Origin: JAOUGY01 sp963792365
GTDB lineage: Bacteria > Actinomycetota > Acidimicrobiia > Spongiisociales > ZC4RG35
Direction of reading: 5' to 3'
Assembly (NCBI GenBank): GCA_963792365.1
Contig: CAWBVW010000004.1
Location: 372,001 to 436,000, forward strand
Length of the DNA stretch: 64,000 nt
This document shows, piece after piece, positions 26,028 through 35,937 of this stretch (position 1 is the first letter of the stretch; each line of letters starts with the position of its first letter). The notes beneath the pieces were generated by a model that was not told where the DNA came from, did not search any database, and saw only the letters and a list, made by a program, of their open reading frames with translations. The translations under genes were made by a program, and so were the position numbers.

Positions 26028-26255
26028 CGTTCGCACATTCGAATTGAGCCGATCGGCATGCCTGAGAGAGCGGGGTTCCTGTCAAGAGGCGTTTTCGTTC
26101 GATGCGGGTGTCTCGGGACGCGTGTGAGCGGCGGCGGCTTAGCCGTCGTGGATGACGGGTTGGGTTGGGTGCGATCGTGGTCTGCCGGCGAAGGCGCCCG
26201 CCCGCACTGAAAGACTGATCTTCCCGACGAGGCGCAGACGCGAACAGTCGAGTGC

Positions 26256-27437
26256 TCAGGTGAACGCAGGAAGGCCGGTGATGGCGTTGCCGAGGATGAG
26301 CGTGTGGATCTCGTTGGTGCCCTCGTAGGTGAACACCGTCTCGAGGTTCGCCATGTGCCGGAACACCGGATACTCCATTGTGATCCCGTTGCCGCCGAGG
26401 ATCGACCGGGCGGTTCGTGCCACGTCCAGAGCCTGACGGACGTTGTCGTACTTGCCGAAGCTGATCTGCTGTGGGGTGAGCGTGCCGGCATCCTTGCGCC
26501 GGCCGAGGTGGAGCGCCACCAACGACGATCGCTGCACCGCCACCATCATCTCGACGAGCTTCTTCTGCGTGAGCTGGAAGCCGGCAATCGGTCGGTCGAA
26601 TTGTCGCCGGTCCTTGGCATATTCGAGCGCCGACTCGTAACAAGCCCTGGCGGCGCCCGACACACCCCAGAGGATGCCGAACCGCGCCTCGTTGAGGCAC
26701 GAAAGTGGGCCACGCATCGACGAGACGTTGGGCAACACGAAATCCTCGGGAACGCGGACATCGGACATCACGAGCTCGGAGGTGACCGACGCCCGCAGCG
26801 AATGCTTGCGCTCGATCTTCGGGGCGGAGAATCCTGGCGTGTCGGCGGGGATGATGAACCCTCTGATCCCCTCGTCGGTGCGCGCCCACACGACCGCGAT
26901 GTCGGCGATCGAACCGTTCGTGATCCACATCTTCGATCCGTTGATCACCCAATCGGAACCGTCACGACGGGCGTGGGTCTTCATCGACGAGGGATCGGAA
27001 CCCGAGTCGGCCTCGGTTAGCCCGAAGCAGCCGATGACCTCTCCGGCCGCCATGCGTGGCAGCCAGGTCTGCTTTTGCTCCTCGGAGCCAAAGGCCCAGA
27101 TCGGGTACATCGCCAGCGAACCCTGGACGGAGACGAACGATCGGATGCCTGAGTCCCCGTACTCGAGTTCCCGGCACGCCACCCCATACATGACGTTGGA
27201 CACCCCGGCGCAACCGTAGCCCTCGAGATGCATGCCGAACAGACCCAGCGCACCCATCTCCTTGGCGAGCTCGCGAGGAAGGATTGCCTCCTCCCACCAG
27301 TGTGAGATGTCCGGCAGCACCCGATCCGCCACGAACTCCTTCACAGTGTCTCGAAGCAGCCGCTCCTCGTCGTCCAGCAGGCTGTCGACATCGAGAAAGT
27401 CCATTGGATCTGGGGTTGCAAAGGAGAGTTCAGTCAT
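26256..27437 (-). CDS. gcdH: Glutaryl-CoA dehydrogenase type acyl-CoA dehydrogenase
   Basis: The 393-residue flavoprotein closely follows glutaryl-CoA dehydrogenases, which oxidise and decarboxylate glutaryl-CoA to crotonyl-CoA in lysine and tryptophan breakdown. The substrate-binding Arg and Ser of this subgroup are in SGIRSFVSVQGSL, the FAD segment is CFGLTEADSGSDPSSMKT, KHSLRASVTSELVM follows, and the catalytic Glu is in TYEGTNEIHTLILG. Length is typical. It is followed downstream by the accessory region and preceded by a protein of unknown function. The enzyme type is well supported; the symbol is by similarity. Confidence 0.9.
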   Translation of the reverse strand: MTELSFATPDPMDFLDVDSLLDDEERLLRDTVKEFVADRVLPDISHWWEEAILPRELAKEMGALGLFGMHLEGYGCAGVSNVMYGVACRELEYGDSGIRSFVSVQGSLAMYPIWAFGSEEQKQTWLPRMAAGEVIGCFGLTEADSGSDPSSMKTHARRDGSDWVINGSKMWITNGSIADIAVVWARTDEGIRGFIIPADTPGFSAPKIERKHSLRASVTSELVMSDVRVPEDFVLPNVSSMRGPLSCLNEARFGILWGVSGAARACYESALEYAKDRRQFDRPIAGFQLTQKKLVEMMVAVQRSSLVALHLGRRKDAGTLTPQQISFGKYDNVRQALDVARTARSILGGNGITMEYPVFRHMANLETVFTYEGTNEIHTLILGNAITGLPAFT

Positions 27438-27520
27438 CGCTCTCGAGTCTACCGGGGATCCGGTGTCCCTCCATGCCGCCCACTGCGTGTGCCTTCGCTT
27501 GGGCGGTCGCCGTCGATGCG

Positions 27521-28282
27521 TCAGCTGGAGTAGGACACCGACATCGCAGCCGTCCAGCGATAGACCAAGGCGCCGTAGTGGTCACCGGCCTTCTCCCACT
27601 CACCCTTGTCGAGGGCATCGAGCGCCTGCCACACCTCGCCTACGGAGTCATCCAACGCAAGGTCTGCCGATGAGAAGAGCAGGGCCACGTCCCCGTAGTC
27701 GAGTTCGACCATGGTGGTCATGTCGAAGGGCTCCAACCACGCCAGCACCTCTTCGATCTCGGTGACCATCGTGTCGGGGATCTCCGCCTTCGACAGCACC
27801 TGCACCGCCCGGTCGAGGCGCTCGAGCGCGGCGGGAAGGGCCGTGCGGTAGCGGATCGTGAGGAATCCGTTCTGTCGGACGAGCTCCTTGCCGGATGGAT
27901 GGAAGGGCACGAACCACCGCATCGGAACGTGCCAGGCAGAGGTCAGGATGTGCGATCGCGCTTCGGGCTGCTCAGAGTGCAGCGCATCGAGCTCGTGCCT
28001 CGCGTTGCGGGCGACCTCCTCGGGGACGATGGCGCCTCCACCGAGCCGGCCATATGCCCGCCGCACGGCGAGGACACCTTCGAGCATCCGCAACATCGGC
28101 GTGCGCGGGCACACGTACTCTTTCCCGCGCCACTCGGTGACGATGGCATCGTCACTCATCGATTCGCCCTCGATGCCGAACCGGCCACGGCGGGGCGGCA
28201 CCTTGATCGACAGAGCCGGCTCGATCGTCACCTCGGCGGCGCCCATCATCTCGTACACCCGAAGCTGAGCCGTCTTGATCAC
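27521..28282 (-). CDS. Protein of unknown function
   Basis: I chose the GTG at 28282 because the product then begins VIKTAQLRVYEMMGAAEV, a plausible N-terminus, giving 253 residues; the open frame runs further up but into the divergent gene's promoter region. There is no signal peptide and no membrane segment. The protein is acidic and mostly helical with several Trp residues. An internal LRVYE motif near the N-terminus recalls uncharacterised actinobacterial proteins. It is divergent from the leucine dehydrogenase gene; no function can be given. Confidence 0.7.
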   Translation of the reverse strand: MIKTAQLRVYEMMGAAEVTIEPALSIKVPPRRGRFGIEGESMSDDAIVTEWRGKEYVCPRTPMLRMLEGVLAVRRAYGRLGGGAIVPEEVARNARHELDALHSEQPEARSHILTSAWHVPMRWFVPFHPSGKELVRQNGFLTIRYRTALPAALERLDRAVQVLSKAEIPDTMVTEIEEVLAWLEPFDMTTMVELDYGDVALLFSSADLALDDSVGEVWQALDALDKGEWEKAGDHYGALVYRWTAAMSVSYSS

Positions 28283-28409
28283 CGTTGCGATCGTAATGAA
28301 CGGCCGGTGGGGGTGTCGGGCCTCTCGACGCTCAGAAAGTGGCATGGGACCCGGGTCGCACACCGCCACCCCGGATACACTCTTGGACGCCCCTCGAGAA
28401 GGAAGATTC

Positions 28410-29492
28410 TTGCGAGTGTTCGATTCCGTGAAGGCAGACGGGCATGAGCAGGTCCTGTTCGGATACGACCCGACTTCGGGTCTTCGCACGATCGTGGCGA
28501 TTCATTCAACGGCACTGGGTCCCGCCCTCGGCGGGACCCGCTTCTACCCGTACGACTCGGAGGACGACGCACTATTCGACGTCCTCCGCCTATCGAAGGG
28601 CATGAGCTACAAGGCAGCTGCCGCCGGGCTCGACCTGGGTGGTGGCAAGGCCGTGATCATCGGAGATCCTCGAACCGCTTCATCCGAACGGCTCCTGCGT
28701 GCGTACGGTCGGATCGTCGACTCGTTGCGCGGCCGATACATCACCGCCGAGGATGTGGGGACGACGGCCCACGACATGGAGATGATTCGCAGAGAGACGC
28801 GGTGGGCTTTGGGTACCCCGGTCGCCGAGGGCGGCTCAGGCGACCCGTCCCCGATGACCGCATTGGGTCTGCTCTCGTCGATTCGAGCAATTGCCGACCG
28901 GCTGTGGGGAAACGACGACCTTGCCGGGCGGCGCTTCGCCGTACAGGGGGTCGGGAAGGTCGGGCGGCCGTTCGTCCAGTTGCTCGTCGAACAGCGCGCC
29001 GAAGTGATCATCTCCGACGCCCGCGAGTCCGTGGCGCGGGCCGTCGCCGATGAGTTCGGGGCAAAGATGGTGTCGCCCGACGAGATTCTCTTCGTCGACT
29101 GCGACTTGCTCGCGCCCTGTGCCATGGGTGCGGTCTTCGACGACGAAACCATCCCCAAGCTGGCCTGCGCTGCGATCGCGGGCAGCGCCAACAACCAACT
29201 CCTCGAGGATCGGCATTCCCGCGACATCGCCGACCGAGGGATCCTGTACGCACCAGACTTCGTGGTCAACGCCGGTGGGCTCATCAATGTCGCAGAGGAG
29301 ATGCGCGGCTACGAGAAGACCCGGGCAACGCATCGGGTCGAGGCGTTGCGGTTCGCCACAGCCTCGATCCTCGACGAGGCCGAGAGGCTCGCCGTAGACC
29401 CGCATCAAGCGGCCGTCGCCAGGGCCAAACGACGTATGAAAGACATCGGTGATCTGCGCCGGTTCCGACGCAGCGGCGACGACCGCAATTGA
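28410..29492 (+). CDS. Leucine/valine dehydrogenase (Glu/Leu/Phe/Val family)
   Basis: The enzyme deaminates branched-chain amino acids to 2-oxo acids with NAD. Visible are IHSTALGPALGGTRFYPY, the catalytic Lys in GGGKAVIIGDP, TAEDVGTT, the Rossmann VQGVGKVGRPFVQLL and IAGSANNQL. A GAGAAGGAAG ribosome site lies four bases before the TTG at 28410, giving 360 residues; an ATG at 28344 (382 residues) and a GTG at 28416 are alternatives. The gene lies 25 bp before the fused E1 gene, whose substrates are the 2-oxo acids formed here, so the two steps are probably co-expressed. Confidence 0.93.
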   Translation: MRVFDSVKADGHEQVLFGYDPTSGLRTIVAIHSTALGPALGGTRFYPYDSEDDALFDVLRLSKGMSYKAAAAGLDLGGGKAVIIGDPRTASSERLLRAYGRIVDSLRGRYITAEDVGTTAHDMEMIRRETRWALGTPVAEGGSGDPSPMTALGLLSSIRAIADRLWGNDDLAGRRFAVQGVGKVGRPFVQLLVEQRAEVIISDARESVARAVADEFGAKMVSPDEILFVDCDLLAPCAMGAVFDDETIPKLACAAIAGSANNQLLEDRHSRDIADRGILYAPDFVVNAGGLINVAEEMRGYEKTRATHRVEALRFATASILDEAERLAVDPHQAAVARAKRRMKDIGDLRRFRRSGDDRN

Positions 29493-29517
29493 CCTCGAAC
29501 GGGAGACGATTCGACGC

Positions 29518-31545
29518 ATGGAGTGGATGAAGCGGGAACTACACCACCAGGACCTGGGCCTGTCCGACGACGACGTCCTCGAGATGTACGAGTTGATGCT
29601 GATGGCGCGAAAGATCGACGATCGCATGTTCGCCCTCAACCGGCAGGGTCGGGTTCCCTTCGTGGTCGGTTCCTCTGGCCACGAGGCCGTGCAGGTGGCC
29701 AGCGCCATGGCGCTCGATCGGAAGTCCGACTGGGTCCTTCCGTACTACCGAGACATGGGTGTGGCCCTGGCATGGGGCATCTCAGTGGTCGACATCTTCC
29801 TTGCGACCTTCGCCAAGAAGGCGGACCCGATGTCCGGTGGCCGTCAGCTCCCGAATCACTGGTCGGATCCGTCTCGGCGGGTGTTCACCCAATCGTCCAC
29901 GATCGGCACGCAGTACCCGCACGCCGTCGGCATCGCTCAAGGCCTCATGACCCGCGGCGAACAGGCCGTGGTTGCGGTGTACGGCGGTGAGGGTTCGACG
30001 TCCGAAGGCGACTGGCACGAGGCGATGAACTGGGCCGGAATCCACCGGCTGCCGATCATCTTCGTCATCGAGAACAACCGATACGCGATATCCGTGCCCT
30101 CCACCCAGGAGATCGCGGGACGGATCGCAGACAGAGCTCCCGGCTACGGGATCCCGGGATATCTGATCGATGGAAATGATCCGCTCGAGGTCTACCGCTC
30201 GATGAAGGATGCCGTCGACCGCGCCCGCGCCGGCGAAGGTCCGTCACTCATCGAAGCTGAGACGTATCGATACTACGCCCACACCTCCGATGACGACGAC
30301 CGCCTGTACCGAACGAAGGACGAGGTGGACGAGTGGCGTCGCAACGATCCGGTGATCACGCTGAAGCAGTATCTGATCGAAGAGCGTCTCATGTCCGAGA
30401 CCCACGAACGGGCGATCTTCGAGAGGATCGACGGCGAGCTGTCGAAGGCTGTGGCGGAGGCCGAGGGCTCCGAGGATCCCGATGACCCCACCAGCCATGT
30501 CTACGCCCGGGTGGTCGAGCCCTCGGAACCGGTGACGACCGTCGAGCCGGCCGTGGAGGGCGAGACCACCAACATGATCACGGCTGTGAACGTGGCTCTC
30601 CACGAGATCATGGAGGCCAATCCGGACGTCGTCGTGTTCGGCGAGGATGTCGGCGGGCGAAAGGGTGGCGTCTTCAAGGCAACGGAGCGGCTCACCGAGA
30701 AATTCGGGGAAGAACGCTGCTTCAACAGCCCCCTCGCCGAGGCCTCCATCATCGGCGTTGCGGTGGGAATGGCCGCCGCCGGCTGGAAGCCGATCCCCGA
30801 GATCCAGTTTGCCGACTACATCCACCCGGCGTTCGACCAGATCGTGTCCGAGGTTGCCAGGGTGCATTACCGATCGAATGGGGCGTGGAGGCTGCCGATG
30901 GTCATTCGGACCCCGTACGGGGGCGGGATCCGGGGCGCGTTGTACCACTCCCAGTCGATCGAGGCCTTCTACGCCCACGTGCCCGGGCTCAAGGTCGTGA
31001 CTCCTTCCACGCCGGCCGACGCCAAAGGGCTCCTGTGGTCGGCTTTCGAGGATCCCGATCCGGTGCTGTTCCTGGAACCCAAGAAGCTGTATCGGCTGGG
31101 GCGGGGCCCGCTTCCCAAGGGAGACTTCCGGGTGCCACTCGGTCGGGCGGCCATCCGGCGAGCCGGGTCCGACGTGACCATCATCACCTATGGCGCCATG
31201 GCCTATTTCGCAGCGGAGGCGCTGCCTGCGCTCGACCGGGCAGGAGTCTCTGCGGAGTTGATCGACCTGCGATCGCTCAAGCCGCTCGATTGGCCCACGA
31301 TCGACGCTTCGGTCCGCAAGACCAGCCGGGCTCTGATCGTTCACGAAGACAACGAATTCTGTGGGTACGGCGCAGAGGTGGCGGCTCAGATCGCGGACAA
31401 GTCGTTCGCCTGGCTCGACGCCCCCGTCAAGCGGTACGCCTTGCCGGATCTGCCGGCCATGCCGTACGCCCAGTCACTCGAAGACGCTGTCTATCCCAAT
31501 GCGGAGGGCATCGCAGAGAGAGCGCTGGAGCTGGCGAAGTACTGA
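29518..31545 (+). CDS. 2-oxoacid dehydrogenase E1, alpha and beta fused
   Basis: The 675-residue protein joins an E1 alpha half (about 1-335) and an E1 beta half (about 355-675). The alpha half binds thiamine diphosphate through GGEGSTSEGDWHEAMNWAG and NNRYAIS; the beta half has VVVFGEDVGGRKGGVF, NSPLAEASIIG, PEIQFADYI and RTPYGGGIRG. It best fits a branched-chain 2-oxoacid dehydrogenase E1, in line with the leucine dehydrogenase gene just before it. No E2 or E3 gene follows, so these must be encoded elsewhere. Confidence 0.93.
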   Translation: MEWMKRELHHQDLGLSDDDVLEMYELMLMARKIDDRMFALNRQGRVPFVVGSSGHEAVQVASAMALDRKSDWVLPYYRDMGVALAWGISVVDIFLATFAKKADPMSGGRQLPNHWSDPSRRVFTQSSTIGTQYPHAVGIAQGLMTRGEQAVVAVYGGEGSTSEGDWHEAMNWAGIHRLPIIFVIENNRYAISVPSTQEIAGRIADRAPGYGIPGYLIDGNDPLEVYRSMKDAVDRARAGEGPSLIEAETYRYYAHTSDDDDRLYRTKDEVDEWRRNDPVITLKQYLIEERLMSETHERAIFERIDGELSKAVAEAEGSEDPDDPTSHVYARVVEPSEPVTTVEPAVEGETTNMITAVNVALHEIMEANPDVVVFGEDVGGRKGGVFKATERLTEKFGEERCFNSPLAEASIIGVAVGMAAAGWKPIPEIQFADYIHPAFDQIVSEVARVHYRSNGAWRLPMVIRTPYGGGIRGALYHSQSIEAFYAHVPGLKVVTPSTPADAKGLLWSAFEDPDPVLFLEPKKLYRLGRGPLPKGDFRVPLGRAAIRRAGSDVTIITYGAMAYFAAEALPALDRAGVSAELIDLRSLKPLDWPTIDASVRKTSRALIVHEDNEFCGYGAEVAAQIADKSFAWLDAPVKRYALPDLPAMPYAQSLEDAVYPNAEGIAERALELAKY

Positions 31546-31549
31546 ATAC

Positions 31550-31650
31550 CCAGGTACTGGGTACTAGGTAGAACGTACGAGGAGCGAGGCGCTCGGTCCC
31601 GAGTCACTCAACATTCAGTACCGATCACTCAGTACTTAGTACGTTCTCAC
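31550..31650. repeat. Palindromic GTAC-rich intergenic repeat
   Basis: Between two convergent genes lies a stretch built of GTACT/AGTAC words. AGAACGTAC (31570-31578) and GTACGTTCT (31639-31647) are perfect inverted arms, and CCAGGTACTGGGTACTAGG is locally symmetrical. The ACGTTC word is shared with the heptamer array at 104-158. It may act as a bidirectional terminator or be a MITE-like repeat. Confidence 0.6.
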
Positions 31651-31655
31651 CGGAT

Positions 31656-32036
31656 TCACGCCGCGCCGCGACGGTCGAGGAGGCCTACGACGCGTTCGCT
31701 CAGCTCTCGGGGGCTGAAGGGCTTGACCATGTAATCGGTGGCTCCGGCTTCGAACCCACGCTCGATGTCTGCGATCTGGGCTCGGGCCGTCAACATGAGC
31801 ACCGGCACGCGGCCGTAGACCGCATTGGCCCTGAGGCGTCGGCAGGCTTCGATTCCGTCCATCTCGGGCATCATGATGTCGAGGATCACGAGGTCGAAAA
31901 CCTGCTCATCCATTCTCCGGAGAGCGTCGACACCATCGCAGGCCAACTCGGTGCTGATACCTTCGATCTTCAGTTTCATCTCGACCAACCGACGCACGTC
32001 TGGATCGTCGTCGACGACCAACACCTTGTAACTCAT
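31656..32036 (-). CDS. Single-domain response regulator
   Basis: The 126-residue protein is a bare CheY-like receiver with the acidic pair VVDDDPD, the phosphoacceptor Asp53 in ILDIMMPEMDG, Thr in MLTARAQ and Lys105 in DYMVKPFS. No output domain follows, so it must act by protein contact or by relaying phosphate. Its ATG overlaps the stop of the kinase gene by 4 bp, which makes that kinase its likely partner. Confidence 0.95.
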   Translation of the reverse strand: MSYKVLVVDDDPDVRRLVEMKLKIEGISTELACDGVDALRRMDEQVFDLVILDIMMPEMDGIEACRRLRANAVYGRVPVLMLTARAQIADIERGFEAGATDYMVKPFSPRELSERVVGLLDRRGAA

Positions 32037-33994
32037 ACCGAGCCTTTCTGTCCGGGCGGCAACACCACCATCACCGTGGTCCCGGTTCCGACCGTCGAAC
32101 TGATATCGACAGATCCTCCATGCCGCTGAACCACTCCTTGAACGATCGCCAGCCCCAGACCGGCGCCTTGTATCTCGCTTGTCCGAGCGTGCGATCCTCG
32201 GTAGAAGCGTTTGAACACGTACTCGAGATCTTCTTCGGAGATCCCGATGCCACTGTCGGCCACCTCGACCACGACCGAGTTCGACGTCTTCTTGACCGAC
32301 ACCAACACCTTTCCCCCATCAGGTGTGAACTTGAAAGCGTTGCCCACGATGTTGGACGCAACCGTCTTGAGCTCACCTTCGTCGCCGGTCACCACGCAAT
32401 CCGCTTCACAGTGGACCGCCACATCGAGCGACTTCCGCTCGCGAACCGAATCGAACGACGTCACCACGCCATGGACGACCCGACCCATGTCGATCGGCCT
32501 GCGGATCAGGTCGCTGCCCGCATCGAGTGAGCCGATCAGGAGGATGTCGCCGATCAGGTCGAGCAGCCGATCGCCGTTGCGCGCCATCACTTCGATGGCT
32601 TCCGCCTGCTCTTCGTTCAGTTCGCCGAGGATTCCTTCGCCGAGCAGTTCCAGATATCCGATTACGGCCGTCAGCGGCGTTCTCAGCTCGTGAGACACGT
32701 TGGCCACGAAGCTCTCCTTGAGACGTTCGATCTCGAAGCGCTCGGTCAGGTCTCTGGCGAGGACCGCGACGTAGGCGTTGTCGACGATCACGACAACCGA
32801 CACCGGCACCCGGCCGCCTGCCAGCGTGGCGAACGCCAACTCGCCCCTCCACACACCCGTGTTGCGAGCCGACTCCAAGGCGGCGTCGAACGATCCCGGG
32901 TCCTCCGCCACCAACGACTGAATGGTGACCTCTTCGACGCGCTGACCGGAACCGAACCCGAGCATCCGCTGGCCCCCCTCGTTCATGTACACGACTCGAC
33001 ACTCGAGATCGGCCCACAGAATGAGATCGGGGGTGGCGTCGATGATCTCGGCTGCGCGAGCGAGGGCTGCCTGGGCCTGGAGCCGCTCCGAGATGTCATG
33101 AAGCAACAACACGAGTCGTCGTTCGCCGTCGAGGGTCATGTCTCCGACGGAGATCTCAACCTGCTTTTCTAGGCCGGAGAAGCCTCTGATCGACATAGCC
33201 ATGGGGCTGGCGGACTCGGGGACGCCGTGGCGCAGCACCCACTTGATCAGGGCTCGGCTCCGTCTGATCGATGCGTCCGACGCAAAGTCGGTGACCGGGC
33301 GGCCCGTCAAGGCGCCCGACGGCGAGTCGAGCAGCTCGTGAGCCGCCGGGTTCGCAGTCTCGATGTAGCCCTCCGGGTTGATCACGAGAATGCCGTGCGA
33401 GCTGGCGTTGATCACCGCCTGGAGGAATCCAGCCGTCCGCTCCAATTCGCCGAGCAGCCGGTGACGATCCGATGCGGCTTGGAGTGACTCGACGATGCTG
33501 GCGCAGGCTGAGAGCAACGGCTGCAGCCGCTCGACCCAATGCTCTCCGTAGCGCTGGGCAGGGGAGGCGAGGCCGACCAAACCCACAAGCCGATCGGAGG
33601 ACATGAGCGGCAGACCAAGGAACTGCCCGAGCGGTCCACGGCCTTGCGTCGCCGAGGCTGCATCGAGATCGACGATGACCGGCGCCTGTTCGGCGATTAT
33701 GCGGGAGACCAACAGGCCGACGTCCGGATGTGGGGCGACCGTCGATCCGGATTCACCGTTCCACACGATGGAGCGCGTGTTGAGACTGGGTATCCCCCGA
33801 GCGCTCCACTCCACCTCTCCGATGAAGCCGCCCCCGCTTGCCGTGGTGCGCATGAGCGCCGACAACAGCTCGTCCCACATGCGTTGTGGATCGCCCTCGC
33901 GCATGTACTCGCGCTGGACGTGAACGATCTCACCGAGGATCGCGAGCGCCCCGGATTCGTCGTCCTCCAACATCGGAAGAGGAGTCAATTCCAC
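32033..33994 (-). CDS. Hybrid-sensor histidine kinase with GAF and PAS domains
   Basis: The 653-residue soluble kinase has a GAF-like domain (about 30-175), a PAS domain (about 190-300), a second PAS (about 312-415), HisKA with FVANVSHELRTPLTAVIGYL, and an HATPase with NIVGNAFKFTPDGG, ADSGIGISEEDL and GAGLGLAIVQG. It has no receiver domain, despite the call's word for several sensors, and no membrane segment, so the signal is cytosolic. It is translated together with the response regulator gene (ATGA overlap). The start at 33994 leaves 141 bp to the divergent argS gene. Confidence 0.93.
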   Translation of the reverse strand: MELTPLPMLEDDESGALAILGEIVHVQREYMREGDPQRMWDELLSALMRTTASGGGFIGEVEWSARGIPSLNTRSIVWNGESGSTVAPHPDVGLLVSRIIAEQAPVIVDLDAASATQGRGPLGQFLGLPLMSSDRLVGLVGLASPAQRYGEHWVERLQPLLSACASIVESLQAASDRHRLLGELERTAGFLQAVINASSHGILVINPEGYIETANPAAHELLDSPSGALTGRPVTDFASDASIRRSRALIKWVLRHGVPESASPMAMSIRGFSGLEKQVEISVGDMTLDGERRLVLLLHDISERLQAQAALARAAEIIDATPDLILWADLECRVVYMNEGGQRMLGFGSGQRVEEVTIQSLVAEDPGSFDAALESARNTGVWRGELAFATLAGGRVPVSVVVIVDNAYVAVLARDLTERFEIERLKESFVANVSHELRTPLTAVIGYLELLGEGILGELNEEQAEAIEVMARNGDRLLDLIGDILLIGSLDAGSDLIRRPIDMGRVVHGVVTSFDSVRERKSLDVAVHCEADCVVTGDEGELKTVASNIVGNAFKFTPDGGKVLVSVKKTSNSVVVEVADSGIGISEEDLEYVFKRFYRGSHARTSEIQGAGLGLAIVQGVVQRHGGSVDISSTVGTGTTVMVVLPPGQKGSV

Positions 33995-34135
33995 GAGTCA
34001 CCAGTCGGCCCGAGACGGATTGAGGCAAGCACTGGAAGCGGGGCCGGGGGCGCCGCATTGCCGGCCCGTCGTGGGAAGGCCCCCGGGCAACGGTCGACCC
34101 GACCAGGGTGCCTCCGGGTCTACGCTGCGGATGTC

Positions 34136-35902
34136 ATGTCCCTGCTCTCTGATCTATCAACGCTGGTTGGCGACGCGTTCGCCGAAATCGGTCTCGACCC
34201 GAGTCTGGGAGCGGTGGTCGTGTCCCAGCGTCCGGAGCTGGCCCAGTTCCAGTGCAACGGATCGATGGCCGCCGCCAAGGCCGCAAAGCGCAGTCCACGC
34301 GACATCGCAAACGACGTGGTGGTGACGATCCAGGCCAACCCGATGATCGGTCGCGTCGAGGTCGCCGGCCCCGGGTTCATCAACATCGACGTCACCGACG
34401 AACTGCTGGCAGAACGTCTCGGAGCACTGTCGAGCGACGAGACTTTCGGAGTGGGCTCGGCCTCGGATCCCCACCGAATCGTCGTCGACTACGGCGGCGC
34501 CAACGTGGCAAAGGACCTTCATGTCGGGCACCTCCGGACGGCTCTCATCGGCGAGAGCCTCAAAAGGATGCTCGGGTTCGTGGGACACGACGCGATCGGA
34601 GACGTCCACCTTGGTGACTGGGGCGCTCCAATGGGCCAGCTCATCGCAGAGCTCCGAGATCGTCAGCCCGACCTCCCCTACTTCGATCCTGACCTCAGCG
34701 CCGGCTATCCCGAAACCTCACCGGTTTCGATCGAGGACCTCCAGGAGATGTATCCCCTCGCCGCTGCAAGGGTCAAGGACGACCCCGACTTCGCCGCCAA
34801 GGCCCGGAGCGCGACGGTCGCACTGCAGAACGGCCGCCCCGGTTATCGGGCGCTGTGGAACCACATTCGCTCGGTGTCCGTAGAGGCCCTCAAGTCGGTC
34901 TACGACGCTCTGGGAGTCGATTTCGACCTCTGGCTCGGAGAGGCTTCGGTTCACGAGCGCATCGCTCCGCTCGTCGATCGGCTGATCGCGTCGGGGGTAG
35001 CGGTGGAGAGCGACGGTGCTGTCATCATCCCAGTCTCGGAACCCGACGACGCCAAGGAGATTCCGCCTCTGATGTTGGTGAATTCGCGGGGCGGTTTCAC
35101 CTACGCCACGACCGATCTCGCGACGATCGAGGAGCGGGTAGAGGACCTGGCCGCCAAGGAGATCATCTACGTCGTCGACCAGCGGCAATCGCTGCACTTC
35201 GAGCAGCTGTTCCGCGCAGCGCGAAAGGGTGGACTCGCCGACGACGACGTCATCCTCGAGCATCCCGGGAACGGCACCGTGAACGGTCCCGATGGCCGGC
35301 CGTTCAAGACGAGAGAGGGGGGTATCCCCCGCCTGAGCGCAACGATCGCCGAAGCGATCGATCGTGCAGGTTCCCGCCTCGCCGAGTCCGAGATTGCGAC
35401 GGAGTACTCCGAGAGCGAACGAAACGAGATCGCACGTCGCGTTGGGCTCGCGGCCCTCAAATACGGCGAGCTGTCGAATCATCGAACGTCCGACTACTCA
35501 TTCGACCTGGATCGGTTCACCCAACTTCAGGGTCGGACCGGGCCATACATCCAATACGTGGCGGCACGGGCCGGGTCATTGCTGGCGCGGGCCCGAGCAC
35601 AAGGATTTGTCGCGGGTGAACCTGCGCCACCTTCGGTCTCGGCCGAACGTGATCTGATCCTCGAACTGATGCGCTTCCCGGAGATCCTCGACCGGTCGAT
35701 CTCACAGCGGGCACCGAATCACTTGGCCGAATACGCGTACGAGTTGGCTGGGACGTTCAACAGGTTCTACGACGCATGCCATGTGATGTCGGAGCCCGAC
35801 CCAGCACGGCGAGGGTCGTGGTTGTTGCTCGTGGACACGATGAGAAGGCAACTCGACCAGATGTTGACGCTCTTGGGAATCGAGATTCCTGAGCGGATGT
35901 AG
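34136..35902 (+). CDS. argS: Arginine-tRNA ligase
   Basis: ArgRS charges tRNA-Arg. The 588-residue class I synthetase has an N-terminal Add-1 domain (about 1-95), the HIGH-type motif in YGGANVAKDLHVGHLRTALI, the HLGDWGAPMGQL segment, FKTREGG in the place of KMSKS (a usual ArgRS form) and a C-terminal anticodon domain with LQGRTGPYIQYVAARAGSLL and the YELAGTFNRFYDACHV helix. The ATG at 34136 is selected by homology; the frame is open for about 200 codons upstream, antisense to the kinase gene. Confidence 0.97.
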   Translation: MSLLSDLSTLVGDAFAEIGLDPSLGAVVVSQRPELAQFQCNGSMAAAKAAKRSPRDIANDVVVTIQANPMIGRVEVAGPGFINIDVTDELLAERLGALSSDETFGVGSASDPHRIVVDYGGANVAKDLHVGHLRTALIGESLKRMLGFVGHDAIGDVHLGDWGAPMGQLIAELRDRQPDLPYFDPDLSAGYPETSPVSIEDLQEMYPLAAARVKDDPDFAAKARSATVALQNGRPGYRALWNHIRSVSVEALKSVYDALGVDFDLWLGEASVHERIAPLVDRLIASGVAVESDGAVIIPVSEPDDAKEIPPLMLVNSRGGFTYATTDLATIEERVEDLAAKEIIYVVDQRQSLHFEQLFRAARKGGLADDDVILEHPGNGTVNGPDGRPFKTREGGIPRLSATIAEAIDRAGSRLAESEIATEYSESERNEIARRVGLAALKYGELSNHRTSDYSFDLDRFTQLQGRTGPYIQYVAARAGSLLARARAQGFVAGEPAPPSVSAERDLILELMRFPEILDRSISQRAPNHLAEYAYELAGTFNRFYDACHVMSEPDPARRGSWLLLVDTMRRQLDQMLTLLGIEIPERM

Positions 35903-35937
35903 CCGACATGGATTCTGCGCCGTCAGAACGGTAAGGT

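Noticed and set aside
25975..26952. A long open frame upstream of, and continuous with, the vapB frame
   Set aside because: Only the last 73 codons look like a protein. The rest is antisense to gcdH and to non-coding DNA, and a promoter lies directly before the vapB ATG.
35290..35340. Lack of a KMSKS motif in argS as a sign of decay
   Set aside because: FKTREGG is a normal form of this motif in bacterial arginyl-tRNA synthetases, and all other motifs are intact.
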